Assembly (NCBI GenBank): GCA_016839785.1
Contig: JAEOTQ010000089.1
Location: 1 to 36,617 of the forward strand
Source of the DNA: Candidatus Hodarchaeota archaeon
Lineage (GTDB): Archaea > Asgardarchaeota > Heimdallarchaeia > Hodarchaeales > Hodarchaeaceae
Direction of reading: 5' to 3'
Length of the DNA stretch: 36,617 nt
The position numbers and the translations under genes were made by a program. Under the pieces are notes generated by a model. It was not told the DNA's origin and did not search any database. It worked only from the letters and a program-made list of their open reading frames with translations. Position 1 is the first letter of the stretch. Each line of letters starts with the position of its first letter. This document shows, one piece after another, positions 8,564 through 16,298 of this stretch.

Positions 8564-9241
8564 TCATTCTTTGAAGAAGCCAACAACGACAAAGTTTTCG
8601 TCATGCTGGTCTTTGTGTTCAACAAGCCAGCGTTCGAGAGTATCAGCATAGAGGGCTTTCATACGTTGACCGAAGTCGGCGAATTCATCATTGGTGAGAA
8701 GAAGGACATCGAGGGAGGGACCAGGGAAATGCTTATTAGTTTCAAGAAAAGATTTGAGCTTGGCATCAGACATGCCTTGAAGGAACTTTTTCTTTTCAGA
8801 CAGGGCGGCAATGCCAAAATTGATTTTTTCGATGATAGCATTCTTGACATTACCATCGCAGTATTCACAGTCAGGATCGGTAGAGTCGGCATCAGCGGAG
8901 AGATTTTCAAGATAACGGTCAGCAGAATAAATCCATTGTTTTTTCTTCTTGCCATAGCCTTTTTTGGCTTTTTTCTTGACCCGGGAATAATAGCCGACGT
9001 TCATATGCGGTTTAGATTCGTGTTGACGATATTCAACTTTAACCCAGCCCTTATCTTCCAATTCTTTTAGATAGTTATAGGTGGTCTGGCGTTTAAGACC
9101 AAGAGATTCCTGGATATCCTTGGCAGTAAGCTCAGTTTTACGTAATAAAAGCCAAAGAATGGAGGGGCGAATCAATTCACCAGAGGAGTAAATATTGTCT
9201 TCTTTTTTGGATTCATCAATCGGGGTGCTGGCGGTACTCAA
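8564..9241 (-). CDS. Winged-helix transcriptional regulator with a CxxC site
   Basis: The frame is open to 9379, but a TTATATAA box at 9333-9340 lies inside that extension. TTG at 9241 has AGGA about 10 bases upstream and gives MSTASTPIDESKK, so I take this start (225 residues). Residues about 20-75 form a winged helix: RPSILWLLLRKTELTAKD, recognition helix LKRQTTYNYLKELEDKGW and wing VKVEYRQHES. A lysine-rich linker (VKKKAKKGYGKKKKQW) follows, then DPDCEYCDGN, which could hold a metal with other ligands, and a helical C-terminal part. It probably binds DNA as a repressor or activator. It is divergent from the small membrane-protein gene at 9494 and may control it and itself through the shared 250-base gap. 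Confidence 0.7.
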   Translation of the reverse strand: MSTASTPIDESKKEDNIYSSGELIRPSILWLLLRKTELTAKDIQESLGLKRQTTYNYLKELEDKGWVKVEYRQHESKPHMNVGYYSRVKKKAKKGYGKKKKQWIYSADRYLENLSADADSTDPDCEYCDGNVKNAIIEKINFGIAALSEKKKFLQGMSDAKLKSFLETNKHFPGPSLDVLLLTNDEFADFGQRMKALYADTLERWLVEHKDQHDENFVVVGFFKE

Positions 9242-9332
9242 AATGCAATCCTGTCCTAAACAAAAACGGTCCCAAAAGGGAAACAAGAACCACAGAGGGA
9301 ACGATTCGTCTAAAGAACCCAAAGACGACCGC

Positions 9333-9340
9333 TTATATAA
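9333..9340 (-). promoter_or_regulatory. TATA box of the winged-helix gene
   Basis: TTATATAA is a near-ideal archaeal TATA element and is palindromic. It lies 92 bases before the TTG start at 9241, giving a leader of about 65 bases if transcription starts 25 bases downstream. It decides against the longer reading frame. Confidence 0.5.
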
Positions 9341-9414
9341 GTCAATCCATAAAACCACATTAAGCCAAAAAAATATCATTTATCCAAAATATATACCATG
9401 CCAAAAAAGATACA

Positions 9415-9423
9415 CTTATAAAT
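9415..9423 (+). promoter_or_regulatory. TATA box of the small membrane-protein gene
   Basis: CTTATAAAT matches the archaeal TATA consensus and is 71-79 bases before the ATG at 9494. The predicted leader holds a 7-bp inverted repeat (AAGTGGA 9447-9453, TCCACTT 9465-9471, 11-base loop) and an AAGGATG ribosome site. The hairpin could regulate translation. Confidence 0.4.
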
Positions 9424-9493
9424 CCATGAATTAGTATCTATCCAAGAAGTGGAAACATACAAACTCCACTTACAAACTTAAGGATGTGTTTAT

Positions 9494-9739
9494 ATGGGAA
9501 CCAAAAACGTTGTTGAAACGAAAAAGGCGGTTGAATTCACTTATCTTCCTAACTTCCGTCGTTTAGTTAAACCATTACTAATATTTCTGGCTGTCCTCAG
9601 TCCTATACTTGCCTCATATTTAATCTCTCCCTCTAATATCGTTGTTGGTGCTATCACTGTTGTTAGCTTCAGTATTGTAGGTCTTTTCATCTTTCAAACC
9701 ATTTATGGTTTAATCCTCTTCAAACGATATTTTTTATAA
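9494..9739 (+). CDS. Small membrane protein with two transmembrane helices
   Basis: The 81-residue product has a short polar N-terminus (MGTKNVVETKKAVEF) and two hydrophobic stretches, about residues 27-46 (PLLIFLAVLSPILASYLI) and 50-74 (IVVGAITVVSFSIVGLFIF), separated by SPSN, ending KRYFL. The tight hairpin and size are typical of small unassigned membrane proteins; I recognise no family. ATG at 9494 follows an AAGG site. It is divergent from the winged-helix gene at 8564-9241 and is followed by a structured noncoding region. The function is unknown; regulation by the neighbour is an inference from the shared promoter gap. Confidence 0.6.
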   Translation: MGTKNVVETKKAVEFTYLPNFRRLVKPLLIFLAVLSPILASYLISPSNIVVGAITVVSFSIVGLFIFQTIYGLILFKRYFL

Positions 9740-9752
9740 GGAATTAATGATG

Positions 9753-9950
9753 ATGGTTCAGGGCTTCAATCACATTACGGCAATAACCCAGTTAATTTTT
9801 GAGCGGATTAACTACCCTGCCCTGAACCCTCCATCTTTTCCGCTGGGAAGATTTTTTTCTGCTTACCGTCAGGAAGTCTTGTCTCTTAAATGAAAGTGAG
9901 TACACCTACAAATACTTTCTCTCCCTACTTGACTTCCTGACCTTATCCCC
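9753..9950 (+). ncRNA. Structured noncoding element, copy 1 (two long hairpins, conserved loop)
   Basis: Two strong inverted repeats follow one another. Hairpin 1: GGTTCAGGGC 9755-9764 pairs with GCCCTGAACC 9819-9828 (10 bp), with inner AGTTAAT 9790-9796 / ATTAACT 9807-9813. Hairpin 2: GTCAGGAAGTC 9868-9878 pairs with GACTTCCTGAC 9931-9941 (11 bp), with inner GAAAGT 9892-9897 / ACTTTC 9914-9919. The loop contains TGAGTACACCTACA (9897-9910). The same 14-mer, a preceding GGGA-T7 run and a following TTCCTGnCCTTnTCCC occur again near 15.95 kb, where stems are kept but their sequences differ. This suggests a functional RNA or leader. The strand is inferred from the genes it precedes. Confidence 0.5.
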
Positions 9951-10106
9951 TCATTCCGATCCTCTACCCGCTTATATTCCTCCTTCCTATTTTCTGTTTC
10001 TTTGGAGCGCTCCTTGTGTCATTTTTTATTTTTTTCTGCGAGTTTATTTTTGTTCTGGGGTGATTATATAGTTGTTCCATTATCTGTTTTAGAGGGATTT
10101 TGTCCT

Positions 10107-10859
10107 ATGAATAATTCTCCTTCTCCAATGGATCACTCTGCTCCCGAGTCCTATCGCCATTGCGTCTTCCGACACTTTGAATCGATGATGGCTACCTCCC
10201 AGGCCTCCCTTTTTTCGGGAATGAATCAATTCCCATCTAAGGACGGGAAATTATATCCTGTTGATGCTTTCATCCAGACTTCTGATAGAACTTTGATCCT
10301 TGAAATTCGATCTGATAATCAATTGGTGAGTACGGATATTTCTTCAATCATTCAAGAGAGACTTGATCCTTTAAGCAAGGACTTGGAGATTATCGCTATT
10401 ATCGAGAGTAAGAATGGGTTTGAAGCACTGATTCCTGCTTCTCTACCACCTGTGGATTATCCGCTCATACTCACTCATCAAACTCATTTAATTGCGTCTA
10501 ATTTTAAAGATATTCCAGCTGTCGACGGTTTTAGTTTTCTTGGGCACCTTTTCGACCTGGCTATGACATCTAGTCATACGAGTCATAATTGGACTGAGGA
10601 ATATTATGAGCTGTTAGCTTTCGTTAAGGATGGAAATGTTCGGGAGGCTGTTTTTGCTGCTCTCTCTTCCTGCCCTAAATATGCCTACGAGATTGCTCGG
10701 GAGCTCAACGTCCCTGCTCCTTCGGTGTGTCGTGCCCTCTATTCCTTAAAGAATAAAGGGTTAATATTTTGTCTTAATCCAAAGAGCAAACGGAAGAAAT
10801 ATTATCAATTAACTGCCAAAGGACGATTCCTTCAGAGTGGAAAGCCTCCTAATCTTTAA
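10107..10859 (+). CDS. Winged-helix protein with a possible nuclease-like N-terminal domain
   Basis: The frame is open from 10002, but ATG at 10107 has AGAGGGA about 10 bases upstream and the extension is unlike protein. 250 residues. The N-terminal part (residues 45-130) has strands YPVDAFIQ and TLILEIRSD, with D53 and E66-x-R68. This resembles the D...ExK core of PD-(D/E)xK nucleases, but with Arg instead of Lys; that reading is tentative. From about residue 175 there is a clear winged helix: REAVFAALSSCPKYAYEIARELNVPAPSVCRALYSLKNKGLIF, then a basic wing KSKRKKYYQLTAKG. It is a likely DNA-binding regulator. Local GC is high: the line 10681-10740, which encodes this helix, is 60% GC by hand count. 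Confidence 0.65.
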   Translation: MNNSPSPMDHSAPESYRHCVFRHFESMMATSQASLFSGMNQFPSKDGKLYPVDAFIQTSDRTLILEIRSDNQLVSTDISSIIQERLDPLSKDLEIIAIIESKNGFEALIPASLPPVDYPLILTHQTHLIASNFKDIPAVDGFSFLGHLFDLAMTSSHTSHNWTEEYYELLAFVKDGNVREAVFAALSSCPKYAYEIARELNVPAPSVCRALYSLKNKGLIFCLNPKSKRKKYYQLTAKGRFLQSGKPPNL

Positions 10860-10926
10860 AGAGAGTTCTTTGATGTATTTTGACACAGAGATTCCTGACT
10901 TGACTTGTTACTCGCTACTTTTATCC

Positions 10927-10942
10927 TCACAGCTAGCTGTGA
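10927..10942. promoter_or_regulatory. 16-bp perfect palindrome, possible operator
   Basis: TCACAGCTAGCTGTGA is identical on both strands with no spacer. A CTAGC word repeats directly after it (10946-10950). It lies about 100 bases upstream of the TATA box at 11040 and 70 bases after a winged-helix gene, so it is a candidate operator for a dimeric regulator. It could also form a small hairpin at the end of the upstream transcript. Confidence 0.35.
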
Positions 10943-11039
10943 ACTAGCTTTATACTTGCTTTATGCCTCCCACATCATTATCCTGTGAACCTCCTGTTAT
11001 TCATGAGTTATGTCCTTGTTATGCATCTGTTATGCTGGA

Positions 11040-11050
11040 TTTATATAATA
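11040..11050 (+). promoter_or_regulatory. TATA box before the large secreted protein
   Basis: TTTATATAATA fits the archaeal TATA consensus closely. It stands 118-128 bases before ATG 11168. A weaker alternative is CTTAAGTAC near 11128. Confidence 0.4.
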
Positions 11051-11167
11051 CTGGGAGATTGTTGGATTAAATCTAAAATGGCTATGACTGTACCTCAAGA
11101 GTATCCGATCTGTTCATTTACCCTTCTTAAGTACTATTATAGCGTTTTTCCTCTGGTGAAATAAATA

Positions 11168-14100
11168 ATGAAGCATAATCTAAACAAAAAACTATCCCTA
11201 GCTAAGCTGGTAGCGGTTACATTCTCATTAATACTTATAGGGTCTGTTTTCGCACTTCCCATGGATTTTTTACAACCATTATCACAAACTAGGAATATAG
11301 CTGTAAATTCCTTACGTACACTGTCTGAACCAGAAAATATTCAGGTTGAAGACGTAAGGTCTAATCTCGAAGACCCGATCATAGATCAATTAGATACAGG
11401 GTTTCTTCCTCTCCCGGAAGGCATACAAGAAGCCTCTTTTCCCAAACAACGAGTTCTTCCGCCTATTGCTGATCCGACAGGAAAGACCCCAGGGTATGAC
11501 ATTCCTCCAGACACGGACTATTTTGAACTCCTGGCGTCTCGGGATCACACCTCCCGTCACTGGTATAATACTACCAGTCAGACATATACCTACCAATCAG
11601 ATTCCTTGGTCCATCAACCAGGCATTGTGGAAACAACCAACTGGGTGACCGAGGAGGAATACCCTCAACGCTTCATCCTCAAATTGACCAATGGTACTGT
11701 CTATTCCTTTTCTACGCCACTGGCAATGATGAATGGGATTGCAGATGTGGTGAATACATCGATTTGGGGAGTAGCCTTTGATTCCTTTCATGGCATGATG
11801 GGTTTTTATCTTAACTTTGCGGATACGACCTGGGGCCATGGCCAGTATTTATATTATCCACGCTTACAGAATTGCTCCTTACCGATGATCCCTCTCTATG
11901 CGATTTATCCTCATCTCTATGTCAAAGTAGGAACTTCTCTTTTCGATAAAATCCTGAATGATCGGTCGTTGTATTCTCTGCCCTCTCAGAACCCTCGTAA
12001 TACCCTTCAGTTCTTCCAGATCAACGATACCTGGGGAATGAAGTTTTCCACCCCTGAGATCAACATCTTCGGCAGTACCTGGAATGTCGTCCATGGGTTC
12101 AAGTACAATCAGACCGATGGGCTTTTCCATATGATTAATGAGATCGAATGTCTTACTCACGACTTTGACGACATTGGTTTTGCCTATGAAGTCACCAGTA
12201 CCCCCCAAACGGATGGGACTGCCTATCAACCCGCTCACTTTCTTTTCTCAAATGAGACCCATCAAGTCCTGAAATCAGTTGTTGATGTGTGGGATGCAGG
12301 AACTCTCTTGACTGATTTTTCCTCCGAAGTTGAACTTTTTTCCGAGAATGAACAAACCCACATCGGATTTACCTTTGAGGATATGGAACAAGCTGGCTTT
12401 ACTCAGAAATACCTGAATCTTCACAACCAACAATTACCTGATGGAAATTTTCGAAAAACTCTACGCTTTGGGATGTATGGGTACGGAGTATATACCAAAG
12501 GTACACAGATCGAGATTGACCCTAGTCCTTGGACTAGTCAATATGAAACATGGGATCTATTTCGCCTCTATGGTGACACTTCTGGCTGGTATACTACCAA
12601 TAATTACATGCGTGTGGGGCGGGATGATACTTATGAACCAGGTCAAGGCTGGCTTGATGTTTATTACGATTGTTTTTTTGCCTTCAATACTGGCCTTTTT
12701 TCCTATGTTGATTCTATTTGGAATGTCTCTCTCCGGTTGTATGCCTTTAACAATTATATGGAATCAGGGGAAGGGGTAAGTTCGGCACTCTATAACATTC
12801 ATGGCAATTTCGATGATAATTCTGCGAAAGAATATAGTAAATCTTTTAGTGAGCTGAACAAATCCTCTCAATCTGCTGTTTTTACTGGAACAGGGACGGG
12901 TTGGCAAACTATGGATGCCGCCAAAACTGCGAATCAACTGAATAATTGGGCTGATTGGCGGCATAATAATGTCAGCTATCTTAGTTTCCGACTTTACGAG
13001 TATGGTACTGACGCCCGTACTACCGATACTGTTGATTTTCGTGAAAACTCCTATGCCAATTATGAACCCGAACTAGCTTTTGAGTATAATACTTCGACTC
13101 CAGTGATTTCTGGTATAATTCAGGATTCGAGTAATACTACCCTTTCTGGTGTACAATTGGATCTCTATGACGAGTACAATGCGTTCCTAGCTTCAGACAC
13201 CACAGATGTAAATGGGAGCTATTCCCTAGAAATTACTGCTTCCAATTATCAATATCGCCTTTGGGCCTGGCATACAAGTTATGTAACGCAAAATATCGAC
13301 TTTATACCAACCACGAATCAAACTTGTAATTTCACTCTCCAAGCCGAGACTGTGCCCTCTTGCAGTCCTTCGACAGGATATAACAACCCCACTGTATGTT
13401 CTGATGAGTATACTGGATGGGTTTCTGAAAGTAGTGTCTGTGACAAAGGTGGTTCTTACGCTATTGGGATTAATAGTACGGCATTTATTCGGTGCATGGA
13501 TTTTACTTGGAATATTCAAAATGTTCCCATTCAAGGTGTCTACGTCTATCTTCACTGGAAATCCGTGGTTGATGATACGATTCGGCTAAAATTACTCTGG
13601 TTAGGAAGTAACTCAGGTTGGTTGACTCTTGATGCTCAGAGTTCTTGGGGATTAAGTAAAGTTAACTTTACAAGTTTCACCTCTTGGACCCCAGCCAAAA
13701 TTAATAGTGAAGTTTTCCATATACAGGTAGATAAAGTTACCAATGGAACATCAGAACCTATTTTATTAGATTGGGTCAGTTCGTGGGTAGAATATACCGA
13801 AATTCGTGTAACAGAAATTGATTCTTACTATTCTGTGAAAGGAGGGGCAAATCAATCCTTCAAACTGAAATTTAAGAATTTTGGTACTCTGACGAGCGGA
13901 GGGGAAACAGTGGATGTGAAAGTGAAACTAGAGGCCCTTGATTATGATAATTATCATACTTGGGTATATAAAAATTTTTCATTCCCCATTGAATCTCTTG
14001 ATCCAGGGGAAACTACCGAAAACTATAGCTATGCCTCTTTACCTCAAATTTTCCAAGGTTACACGGATCCAGGATGTACAACGTGGGATGGTTGGTTTGC

Positions 14101-14938
14101 CATGAATATTGGAGATTATAATATCACAGATGTATTTATCTCTACTGATACCTGGAATTCTACGTCTGGTACTACGAATGATGGATTTTATGTAAAATTT
14201 TGGCAAACACATAGAGTCTTTGTTGCAGCGATTCTGTGTGATGATATCACTCCCTCATTTGCTGAAAACTTATTTTCCGATCTTGAGACGAACGATAATT
14301 TTATTACTTTGAATGGAACCAAGATAAATGGTTCCTGGATTGGTACTTGGGAAAACACAACTTTTACTGATCAATTTTCAATAGATTTTGTCGTTATACC
14401 TTTTGAATCCTCCTATAACACTTCCCTCATCAGCACAGAGATGTGGAAGAATAGCACAAAGAAATTCACAAAATATGAAGCGAAAAACCAATTAGGGTTA
14501 ACTAATAATTGGACTGATCATAGCGGGATATCAAATGATAATCAAGGGTTCGATTTAATCCTTTGTTTGATCAATACTTCAGATGTCGAGACTAATCCTT
14601 ATGGAGATCTGAATCGGATTTTCATGAATTATGCAGGAGGATCAGGAACTTGGAATTCACGAACGCTACTTCATGAAGTAGGCCATGTTTATATGCCTGA
14701 TAGATCGGATGATCATCTCACATATAATCCCATTGCTGTATATAACGCATCGGAAGATAAGTGGTATTATAACCTCACGTATCGCTGTGGGAATTACTCA
14801 GGTAGTCCCTATGGAGGGTATGGTACAGGATATATCATGTCGATGCATGTAAATGGCTTTGCGACTTGGTTTTTACATCCTGAAAATGAATCTGAGATTG
14901 CTCTATATGCGGATCTTTTTGATGGGCCTCCTGAATAA
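11168..14938 (+). CDS. Large secreted modular protein with C-terminal zinc-metalloprotease-like domain
   Basis: 1256 residues; GGTGA precedes the ATG. A signal peptide (KLVAVTFSLILIGSVFALP) starts the protein, and no C-terminal anchor is seen, so it is probably released or held non-covalently. Order of parts: a unique N-terminal region rich in Trp/Tyr; a DNRLRE-like beta-sandwich (about 480-640, ending FRENSYANYEPELAFEY); a carboxypeptidase-regulatory-like domain (about 650-720, VISGIIQDSSNTTLSGVQLD); a jelly-roll-like part; a CARDB-like domain (about 890-1000); and a C-terminal domain with H1169-E-V-G-H1173 followed by PDRSDDH and, 50 residues on, YIMSMH, like the Met-turn of metzincins. HExxH is the zinc/catalytic motif, so peptidase activity is likely. 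Many N-x-S/T sites suggest glycosylation. GC falls along the gene. Confidence 0.7.
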   Translation: MKHNLNKKLSLAKLVAVTFSLILIGSVFALPMDFLQPLSQTRNIAVNSLRTLSEPENIQVEDVRSNLEDPIIDQLDTGFLPLPEGIQEASFPKQRVLPPIADPTGKTPGYDIPPDTDYFELLASRDHTSRHWYNTTSQTYTYQSDSLVHQPGIVETTNWVTEEEYPQRFILKLTNGTVYSFSTPLAMMNGIADVVNTSIWGVAFDSFHGMMGFYLNFADTTWGHGQYLYYPRLQNCSLPMIPLYAIYPHLYVKVGTSLFDKILNDRSLYSLPSQNPRNTLQFFQINDTWGMKFSTPEINIFGSTWNVVHGFKYNQTDGLFHMINEIECLTHDFDDIGFAYEVTSTPQTDGTAYQPAHFLFSNETHQVLKSVVDVWDAGTLLTDFSSEVELFSENEQTHIGFTFEDMEQAGFTQKYLNLHNQQLPDGNFRKTLRFGMYGYGVYTKGTQIEIDPSPWTSQYETWDLFRLYGDTSGWYTTNNYMRVGRDDTYEPGQGWLDVYYDCFFAFNTGLFSYVDSIWNVSLRLYAFNNYMESGEGVSSALYNIHGNFDDNSAKEYSKSFSELNKSSQSAVFTGTGTGWQTMDAAKTANQLNNWADWRHNNVSYLSFRLYEYGTDARTTDTVDFRENSYANYEPELAFEYNTSTPVISGIIQDSSNTTLSGVQLDLYDEYNAFLASDTTDVNGSYSLEITASNYQYRLWAWHTSYVTQNIDFIPTTNQTCNFTLQAETVPSCSPSTGYNNPTVCSDEYTGWVSESSVCDKGGSYAIGINSTAFIRCMDFTWNIQNVPIQGVYVYLHWKSVVDDTIRLKLLWLGSNSGWLTLDAQSSWGLSKVNFTSFTSWTPAKINSEVFHIQVDKVTNGTSEPILLDWVSSWVEYTEIRVTEIDSYYSVKGGANQSFKLKFKNFGTLTSGGETVDVKVKLEALDYDNYHTWVYKNFSFPIESLDPGETTENYSYASLPQIFQGYTDPGCTTWDGWFAMNIGDYNITDVFISTDTWNSTSGTTNDGFYVKFWQTHRVFVAAILCDDITPSFAENLFSDLETNDNFITLNGTKINGSWIGTWENTTFTDQFSIDFVVIPFESSYNTSLISTEMWKNSTKKFTKYEAKNQLGLTNNWTDHSGISNDNQGFDLILCLINTSDVETNPYGDLNRIFMNYAGGSGTWNSRTLLHEVGHVYMPDRSDDHLTYNPIAVYNASEDKWYYNLTYRCGNYSGSPYGGYGTGYIMSMHVNGFATWFLHPENESEIALYADLFDGPPE

Positions 14939-14960
14939 CCCCCTCTCTCCTTTTTTTTTC
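14939..14960 (+). terminator. T-rich terminator
   Basis: A pyrimidine run ending in nine Ts (14951-14959) directly follows the stop at 14938. Poly-T tracts terminate archaeal transcription without a hairpin. Confidence 0.45.
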
Positions 14961-15003
14961 GCAATATTTATATCTATGATGAAGTGTTGAGCTTTTGAAA
15001 TCT

Positions 15004-15702
15004 ATGAATACTTCAATGATAATTGATAAAATATTGAATATTCGATTACACACTTTCTTACTCTTCATTTCTACTGGTTTGATCCTATTCCTCCCCGTAA
15101 CTTACATATCCCCATTAGAAGTTTCTTCTATTCCAAATATTACAATTTACACCTACTCAATTACCAATACGACTGTATCTCAGAGGTTATATGAAGATAG
15201 TGATGATGTTTCCTATCTGGGAAGAACTTGGAATATCTCCATTTCCCTTAACACTAATTCCACTACTAACATAAATTTTACCTTTGGAGCAACATATTAT
15301 TCTAAATGGGAAGGACCAAAGTCTTTTACCCTTATTCCTGGAGCTACCATTCACGCAATTTATGTTCAACATTTTGTTACTGATGCTGTTGGTCACTGGT
15401 GGTTAGACTATTCTCTTAGTAATTCTTCTAAGCATGGTAGCGGAATATTTACGATTCAAATGACCAATCCAGGGTATTATGTTTATCATGGTTTAGGTGA
15501 GGTCTATGCTAGCAATATCACTGCCTGGTTAGAAACAGGTAGAAACTCTAAATCGACTTCTGATACCACACCCATCACCAACAGTTCGACCATGACCACA
15601 GACACAACTAAAACCACAACTACCGCTACTCCTGTGAGATTTATGACTATTGTCTTAGGTATAACGATTATCTTCGTGCGTCGAAGAAAAGGGAGGATAT
15701 AA
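15004..15702 (+). CDS. Stalked, membrane-anchored surface protein
   Basis: ATG at 15004 gives MNTSMIIDKIL; a TTG lies three codons upstream at 14995. The 232-residue product begins with a signal peptide-like helix (FLLFISTGLILFLPVTY). A beta-rich extracellular domain follows with many N-x-S/T sites (NITIYTYSITNTT, NISISLNTNSTTN) and a globular end near YYVYHGLGEVYASNIT. Then come a Thr-rich stalk (about 185-205, TTDTTKTTTTAT), one hydrophobic helix (RFMTIVLGITIIFV) and the basic tail RRRKGRI. It has the same stalk-helix-basic-tail end as the binding protein at 3-932 and the protease at 18439. It lies 65 bases after the large metalloprotease-like protein on the same strand; a shared function is possible. 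I do not recognise the extracellular domain. Confidence 0.65.
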   Translation: MNTSMIIDKILNIRLHTFLLFISTGLILFLPVTYISPLEVSSIPNITIYTYSITNTTVSQRLYEDSDDVSYLGRTWNISISLNTNSTTNINFTFGATYYSKWEGPKSFTLIPGATIHAIYVQHFVTDAVGHWWLDYSLSNSSKHGSGIFTIQMTNPGYYVYHGLGEVYASNITAWLETGRNSKSTSDTTPITNSSTMTTDTTKTTTTATPVRFMTIVLGITIIFVRRRKGRI

Positions 15703-15891
15703 GTTCACTTGTGATTTCAACCATTGAGTAGATCACACAAGATTAGTTTATTATTATGTCCGATCTAAGAGAGTCAAAATATCTGATGAGCTTATTCTCC
15801 TTTGAATTATTGTCTCAGGTGCAAGTTTTGTACTAGACTCAGGCTAGAATGATGTGGTACCCCTGCTTTTCTCGTACAGGAGAAAGAAAAC

Positions 15892-16012
15892 GGAAAAGGG
15901 TATGCTTTTCTTGATCATAAAGGGAGTTTTTTTGTTGACCCTGAGTACACCTACACCTGCCTTCTAGTCAACAGCTAGATTTCCTGCCCTTTTCCCTTCT
16001 TGCCATGATCAA
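15892..16012 (+). ncRNA. Structured noncoding element, copy 2 (conserved loop, pseudoknot-like pairing)
   Basis: It shares with the 9.8-kb element a GGGA-T7 run (15922-15933), TGAGTACACCTACA (15942-15955) and TTCCTGCCCTTTTCCC (15981-15996), with nearly equal spacing (25 against 23 bases). The loop is closed by TGTTGAC 15933-15939 / GTCAACA 15967-15973. GGAAAAGGG 15892-15900 can pair with CCCTTTTCC 15987-15995, and TTGATCAT 15911-15918 with ATGATCAA 16005-16012. These two helices cross, as in a pseudoknot. Downstream, GTAGGTGTA 16054-16062 is the exact complement of TACACCTAC in the loop. Such features fit an RNA or regulatory leader for the gene at 16116. Upstream bases 15703-15850 show nothing clear. 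Confidence 0.5.
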
Positions 16013-16115
16013 TAAATTTAAAGTCTGAGTATGCATAATTTTTTCATTCTCAGTAGGTGTAACTAGTAACTTTCATTCATCGAGAATGTCTGAATGCATT
16101 TTAGGAGGATCTTTA

Positions 16116-16298
16116 GTGATAAATCGAAAAGCAACCTATATTGTTGTCTTAAGTGATACTCTTGATTTTGGTTCCTCCTCTTGCGAGTTCAAGCCCAAAC
16201 CCGTGCTTAAACCCCCTCCCAAGGAACCTCTTCAAGATTCTGAAAGAATCTGTGATGTGGAATATCGTAATACGTTTACTCGCTTACCTATCCGCTAG
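16116..16298 (+). CDS. Small 60-residue protein with Lys/Pro-rich centre
   Basis: GTG at 16116 is preceded at 16103-16109 by AGGAGGA, one of the strongest ribosome sites in the window, with ideal spacing; this argues that the short frame is really translated. The frame is open upstream to an ATG at 16086, but that start has no ribosome site. The product begins MINRKATYIVVLSDTLDFGS and has a proline/lysine run (KPKPVLKPPPKEP) in the middle and two cysteines. No known family is recognised. The frame is followed by a T-rich run that could terminate transcription. It sits downstream of the structured element at 15892-16012, which may control it. Confidence 0.45.
   Translation: MINRKATYIVVLSDTLDFGSSSCEFKPKPVLKPPPKEPLQDSERICDVEYRNTFTRLPIR

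Larger units (their letters stand above)
10860..11167. other. Gene-free stretch of 308 bases with palindrome and TATA box
   Basis: No convincing ORF on either strand. It contains a 16-bp perfect palindrome at 10927-10942 and TTTATATAATA at 11040-11050, a good TATA element for the large secreted protein starting at 11168 (leader about 95 bases). Short TTATG-type words recur between 10955 and 11035 without a clear period. Confidence 0.5.

Noticed and set aside
8603..9434. Plus-strand ORFs opposite the winged-helix gene
   Set aside because: They mirror the coding strand of a recognised winged-helix protein and its leader; the translation is not protein-like.
9746..9828. C/D-box guide RNA (ATGATGA near 9748 and CTGA near 9823)
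   Set aside because: The CTGA lies inside a 10-bp stem and no second C'/D' pair is seen, so a C/D RNA is unlikely; the hairpin explains the sequence better.
11390..13589. Several ORFs of 60-119 codons inside the large secreted protein gene
   Set aside because: All are shadows of the 1256-codon frame, which has a signal peptide and recognisable domains.
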